The notes under the pieces are model-generated. The model did not search any database and was not told the origin of the DNA. It was given only the letters and a program-made list of their open reading frames with translations. A DNA stretch of 64,000 nucleotides from positions 1 through 64,000 of the forward strand of contig CAMVLW010000004.1 of NCBI GenBank assembly GCA_947168445.1, given 5' to 3'. Shown here in pieces: positions 22,861-32,200 of this stretch. Made by a program: the position numbers and the translations under genes. The stretch comes from an uncultured Clostridia bacterium (GTDB taxonomy: Bacteria > Bacillota > Clostridia > Oscillospirales > Acutalibacteraceae). Position 1 is the first letter of the stretch, and the number at the start of each line of letters is the position of its first letter.

Positions 22861-25167
22861 ATGAGGCTGAAAAAAATCCTTGCCGTTATTTGCAGCGCGG
22901 CGGTTCTGATGTGTGCAACAACCGCTGTTTTGCCTGTCTCTGCCGCAGAAGGAGCGTCGTCTGTCAGTGCTGCGGGCGAAGGGCTTACCTATTCGGTTCT
23001 GGCTGACGGCACCGCAAAAATAACGCGCTACTACAAAAAAGATATTGAAAGCTACACAGCGCCCGAAACGATTGCAGGACGCGTTGTCACCGCTGTGGGT
23101 CAATATGCGTTCAGCGAATGTACGCGGCTAAAAAGCGTGACGCTGCCCGACAGCGTAAAAATCATTGACGCCGAAGCCTTTGAATATACTCCGTTCTATG
23201 AAAACAGCGCTAATTATGTTGGCGGTGCGCTTTATGCCGGCAATCATCTTATCAAGGTAAAAACCTATGTTGAGGGTACCCTGACTGTGCGTGAGGGAAC
23301 AACCTCTATCGCAGAGGAAGCCCTGCTCAGGTGCAAAAAGCTGACCGGTGTTTCGCTGCCGGATTCTCTGAAGGCAATTGACCGCCGTGCTTTTTCGGGA
23401 TGTACAAATATCACCGCATTTGATATCCCCTCTGCTGTTGATTACATCGGTGAGGCTGCTTTTTATGATTGTACCTCTATTACATCTATCGCGCTTCCCG
23501 AAGCGATAACAGAAATCGCTTTTTCGATGTTTAACGGGTGCACTTCTCTGGAAGAAATCAATTATTCTTCGCAGCTGAAAAGCATCGAAGCTTACGCGTT
23601 TATGAAAACAGCAATAAAATCGACAATCATTCCCGAAGGCATGACAACTGTTCCTATGTGTGCTTTCTCCGGATGCAAGTCGCTGGAAACCGTCGATATT
23701 CCGGACTCTGTTAAGGAAATAGGCGAAAGGGCTTTCGAATCCTGCCCCGCGCTGCAAGAGATAGTGATGCCGGACAGCGTTGAAAAAATCAAATATTCCG
23801 CTTTTCAATTTTGCTCAGCTTTAAAGTCAGTTACTTTTTCAAAGAATTTAAAGCAAATTGATTATAAGGCCTTTAACAGCAGCGGAATTGAAGAAGCGAT
23901 TTTACCTGACAGCGTAACGCTGATCGGTTGGAACGCTTTTTCCGGTTGTTCGAACCTGAAAAACGTTCGTCTGCCCGACGGCTGCACCGAAATTTCCGGT
24001 ACCGGAGTTTTTGCGAATGACAACGCTTTAAAAAACATTGATTTTATGCGCGGCGTTAAAGTCATAAACTATGAAATGTTCACCGGATGCCGTAGCCTCG
24101 ATTACCTCACCATTCCCGAGGGCACAGAGGTCATTCAAGAAGCAGCGTTTTCTAATTGCGACAAGCTGAGAACCGTCATGATACCGGAGGGTGTGAAAGA
24201 ACTCGCCGACAGAGCGTTTTGCAACTATCATATGGAAGCTATATTTGTACCGCGCAGCGTCACCTCAATTGGAGTAAACTCTATTTACGGAGGTTCCGGA
24301 TGCACGGTGTACGGTTATTCTGATTCTTATGTACAGCGCTATGCGGAGGAAAACGGCTGTAAATTTGTTGCGATCGACGCTGTTACCCCCGAAGAGCTGC
24401 AAAAACAGGTTGAGGAATTTCGTGCGGAGGCAGAAGAAGTTGACAATTACTTCAACCCGGAAAACGATGAAACCGCACCGCATCCCCGCTATACGCAAGC
24501 CACCAAAAACGCTTCCGCCGCGCTGATCGACAGCTTGGCAGGCAAAACCTATCAAACGATATTTGAGCTCGCCGTTGACCGCGCAAAGCTTCATTTTCTG
24601 ATTGATTACTCAATGGTTGACAAATCCGAGCTGGCAAAGATAATTCGGATCTGGAACGCCGAAACCAACGACGACAATTACTACGACGAAGATACATGGA
24701 AGGAGCTTAAGAATTATCGCTCGTGTCTCCAAGCCGCATACGACGAAACCACCACCGAAGAAGAAATAATTCACAATGACTTTATCGGAGGAATCAATAA
24801 GCTCAACAAATGGTGTGCCTACACCAAGGTTTACGGAGATTTGGATCACAACGGTAAATTGACCATCAGCGATGTAACGGTATTGCAGCGCGCGCTCGCC
24901 GAAAACGGCACTCCGCTCCACATCCCGCAAATTGCCGCACTGAACGCCGGAAACGGAACGCCCTCTAAGATAAGCATTAAAGACGCAACCGCCATGCAGC
25001 GAGTTTTGGCGGAATACGATGACAATACGGTTCCTGCCTTTGAAAAAGAGCTTGCCCTCGCCGAAAATGCGAGAGTTTTGCCGACCCAAATCTACGTGCC
25101 GAAGCACGAAAGGATTTATCAGGAGGACATGGTGTTTCTTCGTTTTCTCGGCGCATATTATGGCTGA
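22861..25167 (+). CDS. Secreted BspA-like leucine-rich repeat protein with a type I dockerin
   Basis: A 768-residue exported protein with a signal peptide (MRLKKILAVICSAAVLMC..., cleavage near VSAAEG). Residues about 70-490 are LRR_5/BspA repeats (for example RLKSVTLPDSVKIIDAEAF, LETVDIPDSVKEIGERAF). A helical region (about 510-650) follows. A dockerin is at about 657-722: first half GDLDHNGKLTISDVTVLQRAL has the calcium loop DxDxNGxxxxxD; the second half is degenerate (NAGNGTPSKISIKDATAMQRVL). A 45-residue tail follows. The dockerin should dock to a cohesin on a scaffoldin or cell surface; LRRs suggest binding rather than catalysis. AAAGGAG precedes ATG 22861. Confidence 0.85.
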   Translation: MRLKKILAVICSAAVLMCATTAVLPVSAAEGASSVSAAGEGLTYSVLADGTAKITRYYKKDIESYTAPETIAGRVVTAVGQYAFSECTRLKSVTLPDSVKIIDAEAFEYTPFYENSANYVGGALYAGNHLIKVKTYVEGTLTVREGTTSIAEEALLRCKKLTGVSLPDSLKAIDRRAFSGCTNITAFDIPSAVDYIGEAAFYDCTSITSIALPEAITEIAFSMFNGCTSLEEINYSSQLKSIEAYAFMKTAIKSTIIPEGMTTVPMCAFSGCKSLETVDIPDSVKEIGERAFESCPALQEIVMPDSVEKIKYSAFQFCSALKSVTFSKNLKQIDYKAFNSSGIEEAILPDSVTLIGWNAFSGCSNLKNVRLPDGCTEISGTGVFANDNALKNIDFMRGVKVINYEMFTGCRSLDYLTIPEGTEVIQEAAFSNCDKLRTVMIPEGVKELADRAFCNYHMEAIFVPRSVTSIGVNSIYGGSGCTVYGYSDSYVQRYAEENGCKFVAIDAVTPEELQKQVEEFRAEAEEVDNYFNPENDETAPHPRYTQATKNASAALIDSLAGKTYQTIFELAVDRAKLHFLIDYSMVDKSELAKIIRIWNAETNDDNYYDEDTWKELKNYRSCLQAAYDETTTEEEIIHNDFIGGINKLNKWCAYTKVYGDLDHNGKLTISDVTVLQRALAENGTPLHIPQIAALNAGNGTPSKISIKDATAMQRVLAEYDDNTVPAFEKELALAENARVLPTQIYVPKHERIYQEDMVFLRFLGAYYG

Positions 25168-25239
25168 CGCTCCAAACGCGGCGGCAAAAAACCTCCTGCA
25201 AGACATGATAGCGGAAATCACTCAATAAAAACAATGAAT

Positions 25240-25288
25240 AAAAACCTCCCGTTCGGCGCATAATAACTGTACCGAAAGGGAGGTTTTT
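25240..25288 (+). terminator. Terminator-like hairpin that contains the next gene's ribosome-binding site
   Basis: AAAAACCTCCC pairs perfectly with GGGAGGTTTTT, and TTCGG with CCGAA, around a 15-nt loop. The GGGAGG in the 3' arm is the only Shine-Dalgarno for the ATG at 25290. The hairpin would end the LRR transcript and, in a read-through message, would hide that RBS. Confidence 0.75.
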
Positions 25289-25289
25289 T

Positions 25290-25463
25290 ATGACAGAAAA
25301 AGAATTGCTTTATGTAGAGGACGCGCTGGGTCATGAGGAGCATTTTCAGACCGCGTGCCAAAGCACAGCCAACCAATTGCAGGACAATGACCTGAAAAAC
25401 TTTTCGCGCGAGCTCGAACAGAAGCACCACGCGATTTTTCAGAGCTTTTATGACTTGCTGTAA
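25290..25463 (+). CDS. Small CotF-like protein (probable spore coat type)
   Basis: A 57-residue protein below the ORF track cut-off: ATG 25290, GGGAGG 6 nt upstream, TAA at 25461-25463. The sequence (MTEKELLYVEDALGHEEHFQ..., HAIFQSFYDLL) is a single amphipathic helical hairpin. It is followed 12 nt later by another short gene with CotF-like features, and the pair resembles the small coat/ferritin-like helical genes that occur in tandem in clostridia. Function is inferred from the pair; the protein alone is too short for a firm call. Confidence 0.6.
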   Translation: MTEKELLYVEDALGHEEHFQTACQSTANQLQDNDLKNFSRELEQKHHAIFQSFYDLL

Positions 25464-25475
25464 GGAGGGCGCAAC

Positions 25476-25718
25476 ATGGACGACAGACAACTGATGGAAA
25501 ATATGCTTATGCTGGAAAAGGGCGCCTGCGATTTGCTGATGCACGGCACCATTGAAAGCTCCAGCCCCGACGTGCACCACGCATTTACCTGCTCGCTGAA
25601 TTCGTCGCTGCAAATGCAGGAGCAGATTTATGAAAAAATGCAGCAAAAGGGCTGGTACCCGGTACAGCAGGTGGAGCGTCAGAAGGTTGACCGGGTAAGG
25701 CAGAAGTTTTCCTGCTAA
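25476..25718 (+). CDS. CotF-family spore coat-like protein
   Basis: An 80-residue helical protein. MLMLEKGACDLLMHGTIES, then SLNSSLQMQEQIYEKMQQKGWYPV, matches the short CotF-like family (the KMxQKGWYP ending is typical). CotF-type proteins are spore coat components in Bacillus. TAAGGAGGG provides an RBS that overlaps the stop of the previous gene, so the two are translated together. A CCGCTGCCACGGTAGGCAG repeat starts on the base after its stop. Confidence 0.75.
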   Translation: MDDRQLMENMLMLEKGACDLLMHGTIESSSPDVHHAFTCSLNSSLQMQEQIYEKMQQKGWYPVQQVERQKVDRVRQKFSC

Positions 25719-25737
25719 CCGCTGCCACGGTAGGCAG
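25719..25737. repeat. CCGCTGCCACGGTAGGCAG repeat directly after a stop codon
   Basis: Member of the CCGCTGCCGCGGTGGGCAG family. It starts at the first base after the CotF-like gene's TAA. Confidence 0.65.
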
Positions 25738-25767
25738 AATCAGCATTAGGCAATAAGACAAACGTTT

Positions 25768-25850
25768 CGGAGCGACGGGGACGTCGCTCCCTACAATTTC
25801 TAACTGACGTTGGGATAAAAAATGTAGGGAGCGGTGCCCTCACCGCTCCG
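25768..25850. repeat. Compound palindrome of three hairpins (GGAGCGACG / TGTAGGGAGC families)
   Basis: GGAGCGACG-GGGA-CGTCGCTCC, then GCTCCCTACA...TGTAGGGAGC across a 27-nt spacer, then GGAGCGGTG-CCCT-CACCGCTCC. The outer ends CGGAGCG and CGCTCCG also pair. It fills most of the gap between the coat-like and sortase genes (25719-25939), which has no gene. Confidence 0.7.
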
Positions 25851-25939
25851 AACTGCGTTGTCCTATCCAGCCGTAATATCGGCTATTTTCAACCAATCGT
25901 CATCGCCGCATTACGACGCGCCGTTAGTCCGTTTTTGTA

Positions 25940-26800
25940 TCAATCCGATTTCTCCGAAGGCGCAGTGGATTCAGCGTCACGCTGACAGACGACAAAATAT
26001 CTGCCCCAGCTTTCGGAATCGTAGGGGGCGCAGGTGAACATGGTGAACAAATCCCTGCCCTTGTCAATATAGATATGCTGTGATTCATTGGGACGGACAA
26101 CGTCGGTGGCAACCACCCGATAGGTCAGGGTTTCCCAAAAGTTTTTCACATACACCTTGTCGCCGGGGCTGAGATACTGAATGTTGTCAAAGAAAACCCT
26201 GCCGATATAGCCGGTGTGACCCGCCACGGAGCAGTTGGTGTCCGTGCCGCCGAGAGGCAGAGAGGTGTAGGTCATGTGCGCGCAGCCGTAACTCATGTTC
26301 GCGTCGCTCGCGCCGAGATAAATCGGCAGTTCCATGTCGATTGACGGCGCGGAAACATAGCCGTAAATTCCGTCGAACACGCCGTAGTTCTCAAGGTTGA
26401 GCACGGGAAAGTCGCGGCTTTCTCCCTCAACAAATTTGCTTCTTTGGTGCTCCTTTAAATCCTCGTTATAGGCAATGCTGTCGCGGCGCAGACGGTCTAA
26501 GTCCGCCTGAAAGAGTACGCGGGTGTTGCTTGTGCGCGCGCCGCTTTCGTCAATCGGATAACCCTCGGAATCAATCTGCTTTTTTTCGAGCGCGGCGGCA
26601 AAGGTTTTTTCGGTCACGCCGTTCTCAACAGGCGTGGTTTCGTCCGCGGGAATGATGTTATTGAGCACGCGGTCAAAGGTTTCCGCCTGACCGTGGGCAA
26701 CCTGCTTGCCGTACCAGTTGGAAACGGGCGGAAACAACAGAAATCCCAAGCCTGTCACCAGTAAAATTATCGCAATGATAAAGACAACCTTTTTCCACAT
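25940..26800 (-). CDS. Sortase (class C-like), second of the pilus locus
   Basis: A 286-residue membrane-anchored transpeptidase. N-terminal TM (about 5-24), a 110-residue stem, then the sortase barrel: catalytic His195 (SVAGHTGY), Cys257 (FTMFTCAPY) and Arg267 (SWGRYFV). It lacks the C-terminal TM of its partner, and I see no DPF/DPW lid. It may therefore serve a different substrate, such as the tip protein or wall anchoring. It begins one nt after the stop of the first sortase, so the two are coupled. Class assignment is from context plus overall length. Confidence 0.85.
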   Translation of the reverse strand: MWKKVVFIIAIILLVTGLGFLLFPPVSNWYGKQVAHGQAETFDRVLNNIIPADETTPVENGVTEKTFAAALEKKQIDSEGYPIDESGARTSNTRVLFQADLDRLRRDSIAYNEDLKEHQRSKFVEGESRDFPVLNLENYGVFDGIYGYVSAPSIDMELPIYLGASDANMSYGCAHMTYTSLPLGGTDTNCSVAGHTGYIGRVFFDNIQYLSPGDKVYVKNFWETLTYRVVATDVVRPNESQHIYIDKGRDLFTMFTCAPYDSESWGRYFVVCQRDAESTAPSEKSD

Positions 26801-26801
26801 A

Positions 26802-27692
26802 TCAGCCGTCCTCCTCGCGTTTCTTGTTCTTTCTTCTGATATGGCGCACGACTAAAAAGACAATCAGCCCAACCGCCGCAACAAAGGCAAAAATTGCAAG
26901 ACCCGCATACCAGTAATTAATGCGGTAGCCGAGCAGGAAAACGCTTCCTTCCTCGGTGCTGACGATTTTTTTGACGGTTTCAATGCTGTCCACGTCGTTC
27001 GGCACGCGGGTGCCGCGCACCAAAAGACGGTGGGTGTTAATCGAATAAGGCGTGCAAGTGAGCAGCGTGACATAATCCTTGCCGTCCTCAACATACAAAT
27101 CCTCTGTTTGGTCGGGCAAAACGGTTTTGATTTGGTCAACCTGATAAGTGAGCAGCTCGTCGAGCACGTGAATGAGGAACTTGTCGCCCTTTTTTAAATC
27201 GGGCAGATAGTCAAAAAAGGTGCGCGTCGGAAACGCCGAATGTGCCGAGATAACGCTGTGGGTGTTTTTGCCGCCGACAGGAAAGGACGTGTTTTCCAAA
27301 TGACCCGCGCCCTTTTCGAGCACTTCCTTAGAGGTGCCGTGGTAAATGGGCAGGAACACGTCGATTTTCGGAATTTCGATATAGCCGATCAAGCCGTCCT
27401 CGTTGACGTTGAAGGTCTCGCGGTAATAATCCTCGATTTTCTCATAGGTCGCTTCGTCAAACGGGTCGGTCAGCAGCACGGTGGAAATCAGCTTGCGGTT
27501 GTAGTCCTCCGCTTCGTTAAAGAGAGCGTTGCGCTCCTTTTTGTCCATATTTTCAATTTTTATCAGCTCGTCCTGCGCGTGCTGACGGTCGGCAATGTTG
27601 TTGACCACCGAACTGATCAGCGGGTAGGACATCACGCCCACGCCGATTAAAAAAATCAGCGCAATGGCGATAATGGGAAGGGATTTTTTCAT
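26802..27692 (-). CDS. Class C pilus sortase
   Basis: A 296-residue sortase with N-terminal TM (5-24) and C-terminal TM (about 262-284) followed by a basic tail. This two-TM plan is typical of class C, the pilin-polymerising sortases. A DPF lid motif is at 76-78 (LLTDPFDEA). Catalytic residues: His151 (VISAHSAF), Cys213 (LLTCTPYS), Arg222 (THRLLVRG). It should link major pilin subunits through a Lys-Thr isopeptide bond at LPNTG. It lies downstream of the pilin gene after a 155-nt gap with two hairpins, which may tune sortase dose. Confidence 0.9.
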   Translation of the reverse strand: MKKSLPIIAIALIFLIGVGVMSYPLISSVVNNIADRQHAQDELIKIENMDKKERNALFNEAEDYNRKLISTVLLTDPFDEATYEKIEDYYRETFNVNEDGLIGYIEIPKIDVFLPIYHGTSKEVLEKGAGHLENTSFPVGGKNTHSVISAHSAFPTRTFFDYLPDLKKGDKFLIHVLDELLTYQVDQIKTVLPDQTEDLYVEDGKDYVTLLTCTPYSINTHRLLVRGTRVPNDVDSIETVKKIVSTEEGSVFLLGYRINYWYAGLAIFAFVAAVGLIVFLVVRHIRRKNKKREEDG

Positions 27693-27723
27693 GTGGTTAA
27701 GTTCCTTGTTTTGAGAAATAAAG

Positions 27724-27778
27724 TAGTAGGGGCGAGCATTGCTCGCCCGTGACAGGCAGCCAATGACCGCCCCTACTA
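27724..27778. repeat. TAGTAGGGGCG ... CGCCCCTACTA inverted-repeat element
   Basis: An 11-bp perfect terminal inverted repeat bounds 55 nt. Inside is GGGCGAGC-ATT-GCTCGCCC, an 8-bp stem with a 3-nt loop. It lies between pilin and sortase genes. Confidence 0.7.
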
Positions 27779-27790
27779 TTTTACCGAAAT

Positions 27791-27820
27791 CTTCGGGGAC
27801 GTGAGAACACGTCCCCGAAA
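27791..27820 (-). other. Strong hairpin between pilin and sortase genes
   Basis: TTCGGGGACGTG-AGAA-CACGTCCCCGAA is a 12-bp perfect stem 28 nt after the pilin stop. There is no good U-run on the minus strand, so it may act as an mRNA 3'-end stabiliser or partial terminator. This would give more pilin than sortase, as is usual in pilus operons. Confidence 0.6.
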
Positions 27821-27847
27821 GTTTGTTTATTCAGTTATAAAACCAAA

Positions 27848-29239
27848 TTATTTCGCGGATCTCTTCTTCAGAACGATAACGAGGAGAACGCCCGCAGCGG
27901 CTACCAGAGCGCCGCCGATGATGGTGAAGGCAAGGGTGCCAGCGCCGCCGGTGTTGGGAAGCTTGGGCTTGGTATCGGTAATGGTAACACCGTGGTGGAT
28001 ACCATCTGTGATATTCTGACCGTCTTTTACAATCTTAACCTCGAATACGTTGTTGTTAACGGTGTAGCCTCTGGGAGCTTCGATTTCCTTTACATAATAG
28101 GTGCCCTCGGCAAACTTGTGGGTGAAAGCAGCAATACCGTCGCTGTTGGTAGTAGCTGCTTCAATCAGGGTTGTGCAAGCCTGCTCCTTATAAATACCAA
28201 TCTTTGCGTCTTTGAGCTTGATGTTGGTATCGTCAGCGTCAACCTTGGTTACGGATACTTTGTAGGTATATACGTTAACGGTGTCGCCCTTTTCTTCGTT
28301 GGTGTTGCCGGATTTGTTGGTGTACTTCAAGCCATCGGTGTTGGGGATGGGAGAACCGATTTTGGTAGCGGTTTCAGCCAGCTTGGTGGTGAAGATAACC
28401 TCAACATAATTGCCCTCTGCATAGAAAGCGTTGTCGTCCAGAGTTGTTTGGGGAATGGAGATACCGAAATCATAGGTAACGCCGTCAAACTTGGATGTGT
28501 CGGCACCAACCTTGCCGTAGCCGTTGATAGGGGTCTTGGTTGTGCCGCTTACGAGAGAAACAGAGGTGATTTTAACATCAGCCAAGCTGAGGTTTTCGGT
28601 GTCCATATCATCATAGATGATGAAGCTGGAGAGCTTGTTTTCGGTGGTACCGGTAACGTCTGCGGTCAGCTTGTACTTGATGGTGTCGTTCTGGTCAACA
28701 GACAGCTCAGTAACCTGCTCATCGGAGGAATTCAACAGATACTTGTGAACGGACGGAACGCCCTTCTCGGTAATCTTGCCGGTAACGTCAACGGTGTAGG
28801 ATTCGGTTTTGTTGGGCAGGGGAACGATGGAATCCTGAGTGATTTCCTTGTTGTTGAGCGCACGACCGGTGCACTTTACATAATACATACCTGCGGGAAG
28901 ATTGAAGGTATGAGTATTCTCGGTTGCAGTGAAAGTAAAGGAATCAACTGCATCGCCAATCTGAGCGTTGGTAGCAGCAGCAGCCGTCAGAACATCAGCG
29001 GTACTCTCGTCGCTCTGGTTGATTGCGGTTTGGATGGCGTCGTCTTGGGTGCGTTCAAAATGACCGGTGGTTTCATCAAAGTCCGCAAGCTTATATACGG
29101 AATAGGTATAGTCGGGCTTATAGCACTTAATGGTAAGGTCATACGTGGTTGGTTCTGCAGCGGAAGCCGCAAACGGAATTGCAAGCGCGAGCATCAAAAC
29201 TGCGAGCGCAATTGCAAGAACTCTTTTGGTTGTTTTCAT
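27848..29239 (-). CDS. Major pilin with LPNTG sorting signal (SpaA/isopeptide type)
   Basis: A 463-residue exported protein. Signal peptide MKTTKRVLAIALAVLMLALA... (cleavage near ASAAEP), an N-terminal pilin domain, a mid domain (about 160-330) with a VPSVHKYLL segment that may hold the pilin-motif lysine, a SpaA/Cna-B-like domain (about 335-420) with E-box YYVKEIEAPRGY, then LPNTG (427-431), a hydrophobic helix and KKRSAK. Class C sortases polymerise such subunits into covalent pili used for adhesion. RBS AAAGGAG before ATG 29239. It follows the tip-protein gene by 19 nt. Confidence 0.9.
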   Translation of the reverse strand: MKTTKRVLAIALAVLMLALAIPFAASAAEPTTYDLTIKCYKPDYTYSVYKLADFDETTGHFERTQDDAIQTAINQSDESTADVLTAAAATNAQIGDAVDSFTFTATENTHTFNLPAGMYYVKCTGRALNNKEITQDSIVPLPNKTESYTVDVTGKITEKGVPSVHKYLLNSSDEQVTELSVDQNDTIKYKLTADVTGTTENKLSSFIIYDDMDTENLSLADVKITSVSLVSGTTKTPINGYGKVGADTSKFDGVTYDFGISIPQTTLDDNAFYAEGNYVEVIFTTKLAETATKIGSPIPNTDGLKYTNKSGNTNEEKGDTVNVYTYKVSVTKVDADDTNIKLKDAKIGIYKEQACTTLIEAATTNSDGIAAFTHKFAEGTYYVKEIEAPRGYTVNNNVFEVKIVKDGQNITDGIHHGVTITDTKPKLPNTGGAGTLAFTIIGGALVAAAGVLLVIVLKKRSAK

Positions 29240-29258
29240 TTGCTAAAATCTCCTTTGC

Positions 29259-32200
29259 TTATTTCTTGACTCTGTAGCGAGCCTTTTTGTTTCTCTTTGT
29301 ATAAAGCAGATATGCCGCGCCAAACAGGGTTGCGAGCGTAATGGCATAAACGCCTGCCATCTGCCAGCCGAACATGCCGCCGAAGCCGGAGTTGGGGCTG
29401 AGGATATGACCGTTTACATAGTCAAACTGCGGCGCGTAGGAACCGCTCAGGGGCAGTGTGAAGTAGTAGACAGTGTTGTTTTTGAAGTAGCCTGTGGTGG
29501 GATCGGTTTCCGCAATGGCATACCACTGGTAGGTTCTCTGCGACTCGTCCGCGTAGTACTTGTTGTCCGCGTACAGGGGCAGGTCGGTAAAGTGAACCGC
29601 CGTTTTGTTCTTTTTGCTGCCGTCGGAATTGGTAATCTCCATCGACTTGGTTGTGGCAGTCTTGAACGGCGATTTTCCGTCCAGCGATTCGCCGCCGACG
29701 CTTACCTTATAGATGGCAAACTCAACGCCGGAAACGTCTCTTTTGGCGGTGTCGCTCTTGATGACATACACTTCGCCCAGCTTAACGGTGTTGGTAAACT
29801 CAGCGGAATCAACGGTGTTGTTATTCAGCGAATAGGTCACGGTGGGCGTAAGGGTAATGCCGCTCTTGGTTACGCTCTTGGTTACGTTCACAACCACCTT
29901 GTATTCCTTGTCGTCATAGGACTTCACATCGGAATCAGCCTCAGCGGGAGCCTTCTCTCTGATGTAGAAGGTGTTGGTTGCCGCGTCGGTGTAGGTGCGG
30001 GTGGAGAAGGTCACTTTGCCGGTGGCGGTGCAGGGCTTGGTTTCGATTACCTGCTTTGAACTGTCGAGCAGCTCAAATTCAAACGCGCCGTCGGTGAGGT
30101 CGGCGTTTTGCAGCGTTTTGTGCGCGGTGAGGGTCACGGTGACCTGACTGGGCTTGAGCTTTTTGTTGGTAACGGTGATTGCGTTGTCGCTTGTGCGCAC
30201 GGTGATACCGCTGTCGCCGCCGGTCACGCTATCAAAGCTGTGCTCACCGTCGATGGCGTCCTTGTCCTCTTCAAATTTAACCTTGGCGCCCTGCGGAATA
30301 CCCGTAAAAGTCAGGGTTCTGCCGTTTTTAAGCTTGCCGTTATCCGCAAGCTTACCGTCGCTTGTCAGCGCGGTGGCGGTGTTGGTGTCGCTGGTGGTGT
30401 AAGCGAGGTTGTAGGTTTTCCAGCCGTCGCCCAAATCCACATAAACAGTGCCGCCGAACTCGGTGTTATCGGTTTCGCCGTTGGCAAGACCTGTCACTTC
30501 TTTGGTGATGGTGACGGGAGCAACTTTCGGGGTATTGACGAAGTCCGCCTGCAATTCCGCAAACTCAAAGGTATCGGGGTTTGTGGTGCTGTTAATCAGC
30601 TGCTTCACGCCGGTATAGGAAGTGATGCCGCTGCTCGTACCCTGATTACCCACTTTGTCGGTGTATGTCCAGTTTGTGTCATAAATCAGATAGCTGTTTG
30701 ACGCCTTGCTTTGCGTCACGTTAATCTTATCACCCGTGGTGAAGAAGGTATTAAAGTGTGCCGCTCCGCCCGACTTCAAATCGAAATAGGAATTTGAGGT
30801 CGTTTGAGTGCTGCCGCTTTCGGTGAGATAGGACAGATTGGAAACGGAATCTGTGCCGTTTGTACCTGCCGTGGGGGTAAAACGGAAGGAATCAAGCGCC
30901 TTAACAGCGTCTGTCAAGCCGCTGTTAATATCGGCTGTGTTAATGGTTTCGGTAACAGTGACCGCATTGCCAAGAGGAACCATAGTAAACGACATTTTAC
31001 AGTTACTCTCAAGCATACCGCGCTCCATATAGAAGATGCTCATTTTGTATGACTTGGTGTAATCAAAAGTAAATGTCTTTTTCTGTTCGTTCTTGCCGTA
31101 GACGTCGTTAGCAATCGCCTGTTTGTCCTTGAAGTTAATGGTACCCTTTGCCTGCTTATGGTTACCGCCGAGGTCGAGAACCAGTTGTGAGTTAGTGGTT
31201 CCGGTTTCGGTAATATAAACCCAAAGATCGTCGTCACCCGAATACTCAAAGGTGATGGGGTTGCCTGCGTTGTCAACGCCTCCCGCGGGAACGCGGAAGT
31301 TCATTTCTGTTTTAATGCCGAAGCCGTAGTCGAGGTTTTCGCTTGAACCGGAGCTTGACAGGCCCGCGTCAGCGGGTTTTTCCGCCCAATTCTTCACATC
31401 GGTGTTATCTCTCCAATAAGCGCCGAACGACAAATCCTCTACATCTTTTGTCTTGTTGCTGCCTCCGTCGTTAAAGACGCATTTGGTTGCGCCCACGGGA
31501 ATCGCGATTCTGACATTGGTGCCGCCGCCGGTGTAGGTGGACATTTTTGTGCCCGGCCAATCCGCTCCGACAGTTTGATTGCTGTTGTTGAAGAAATAGC
31601 AGTAGGTATTTGCCCAACCCTTGCTGTCAAAATATACATAGCGTGTTCCTGTGGTTTGGCTGCTGCGGTTGTTAAACGGGAAAATACCGTAGCCTGACTT
31701 ATACTTTTGACCTGTTGATGAATCGGTATCGTTCGGATTCATAAAGTACTGAATACCGTCGAGAACGCCGTAGGTTGTGCCCGAGCCGTAGTTTACTGCG
31801 GTGGGCGTTGTTCCGTTCCAGTTGAAATAGACGTTGTCCTTAGCGTTTGTTGAGTCAAACTCATACTTGGTAACGCCGTTTTCAACCGAAGTTCTGAACG
31901 GGAACTTACTGTTGATGACCGTGGCATAGCTGCCAAGCTGGTCGGGGTCAAAGTAAGGCGCCTTAAGCGTACCGGTCGCCATCAGATTGCCGTTTGCGTC
32001 GAGCGTATTCTGCATCAAACCCTGATAGCTCTGATACATATTGCTCAGACCGTTTGAGTTGTTTGCTGCATAGTTGAAGCGCGTCACGTTATAGCTGTTG
32101 GTCGCGTCCTTAAAGCTCTTTGCTCCGTCGCTGTCATAGCCTGCCGCTGCACCCTTGTGGTGACCGGAAGTGTTAAACGCGCCGTTTGTATTACAAAAGT

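Noticed and set aside
27992-29269. 425-codon plus-strand ORF opposite the pilin
   Set aside because: Gly/Val/Asn-rich mirror of the Thr/Ala-rich pilin; no RBS; the opposite strand has signal peptide, E-box and LPNTG.
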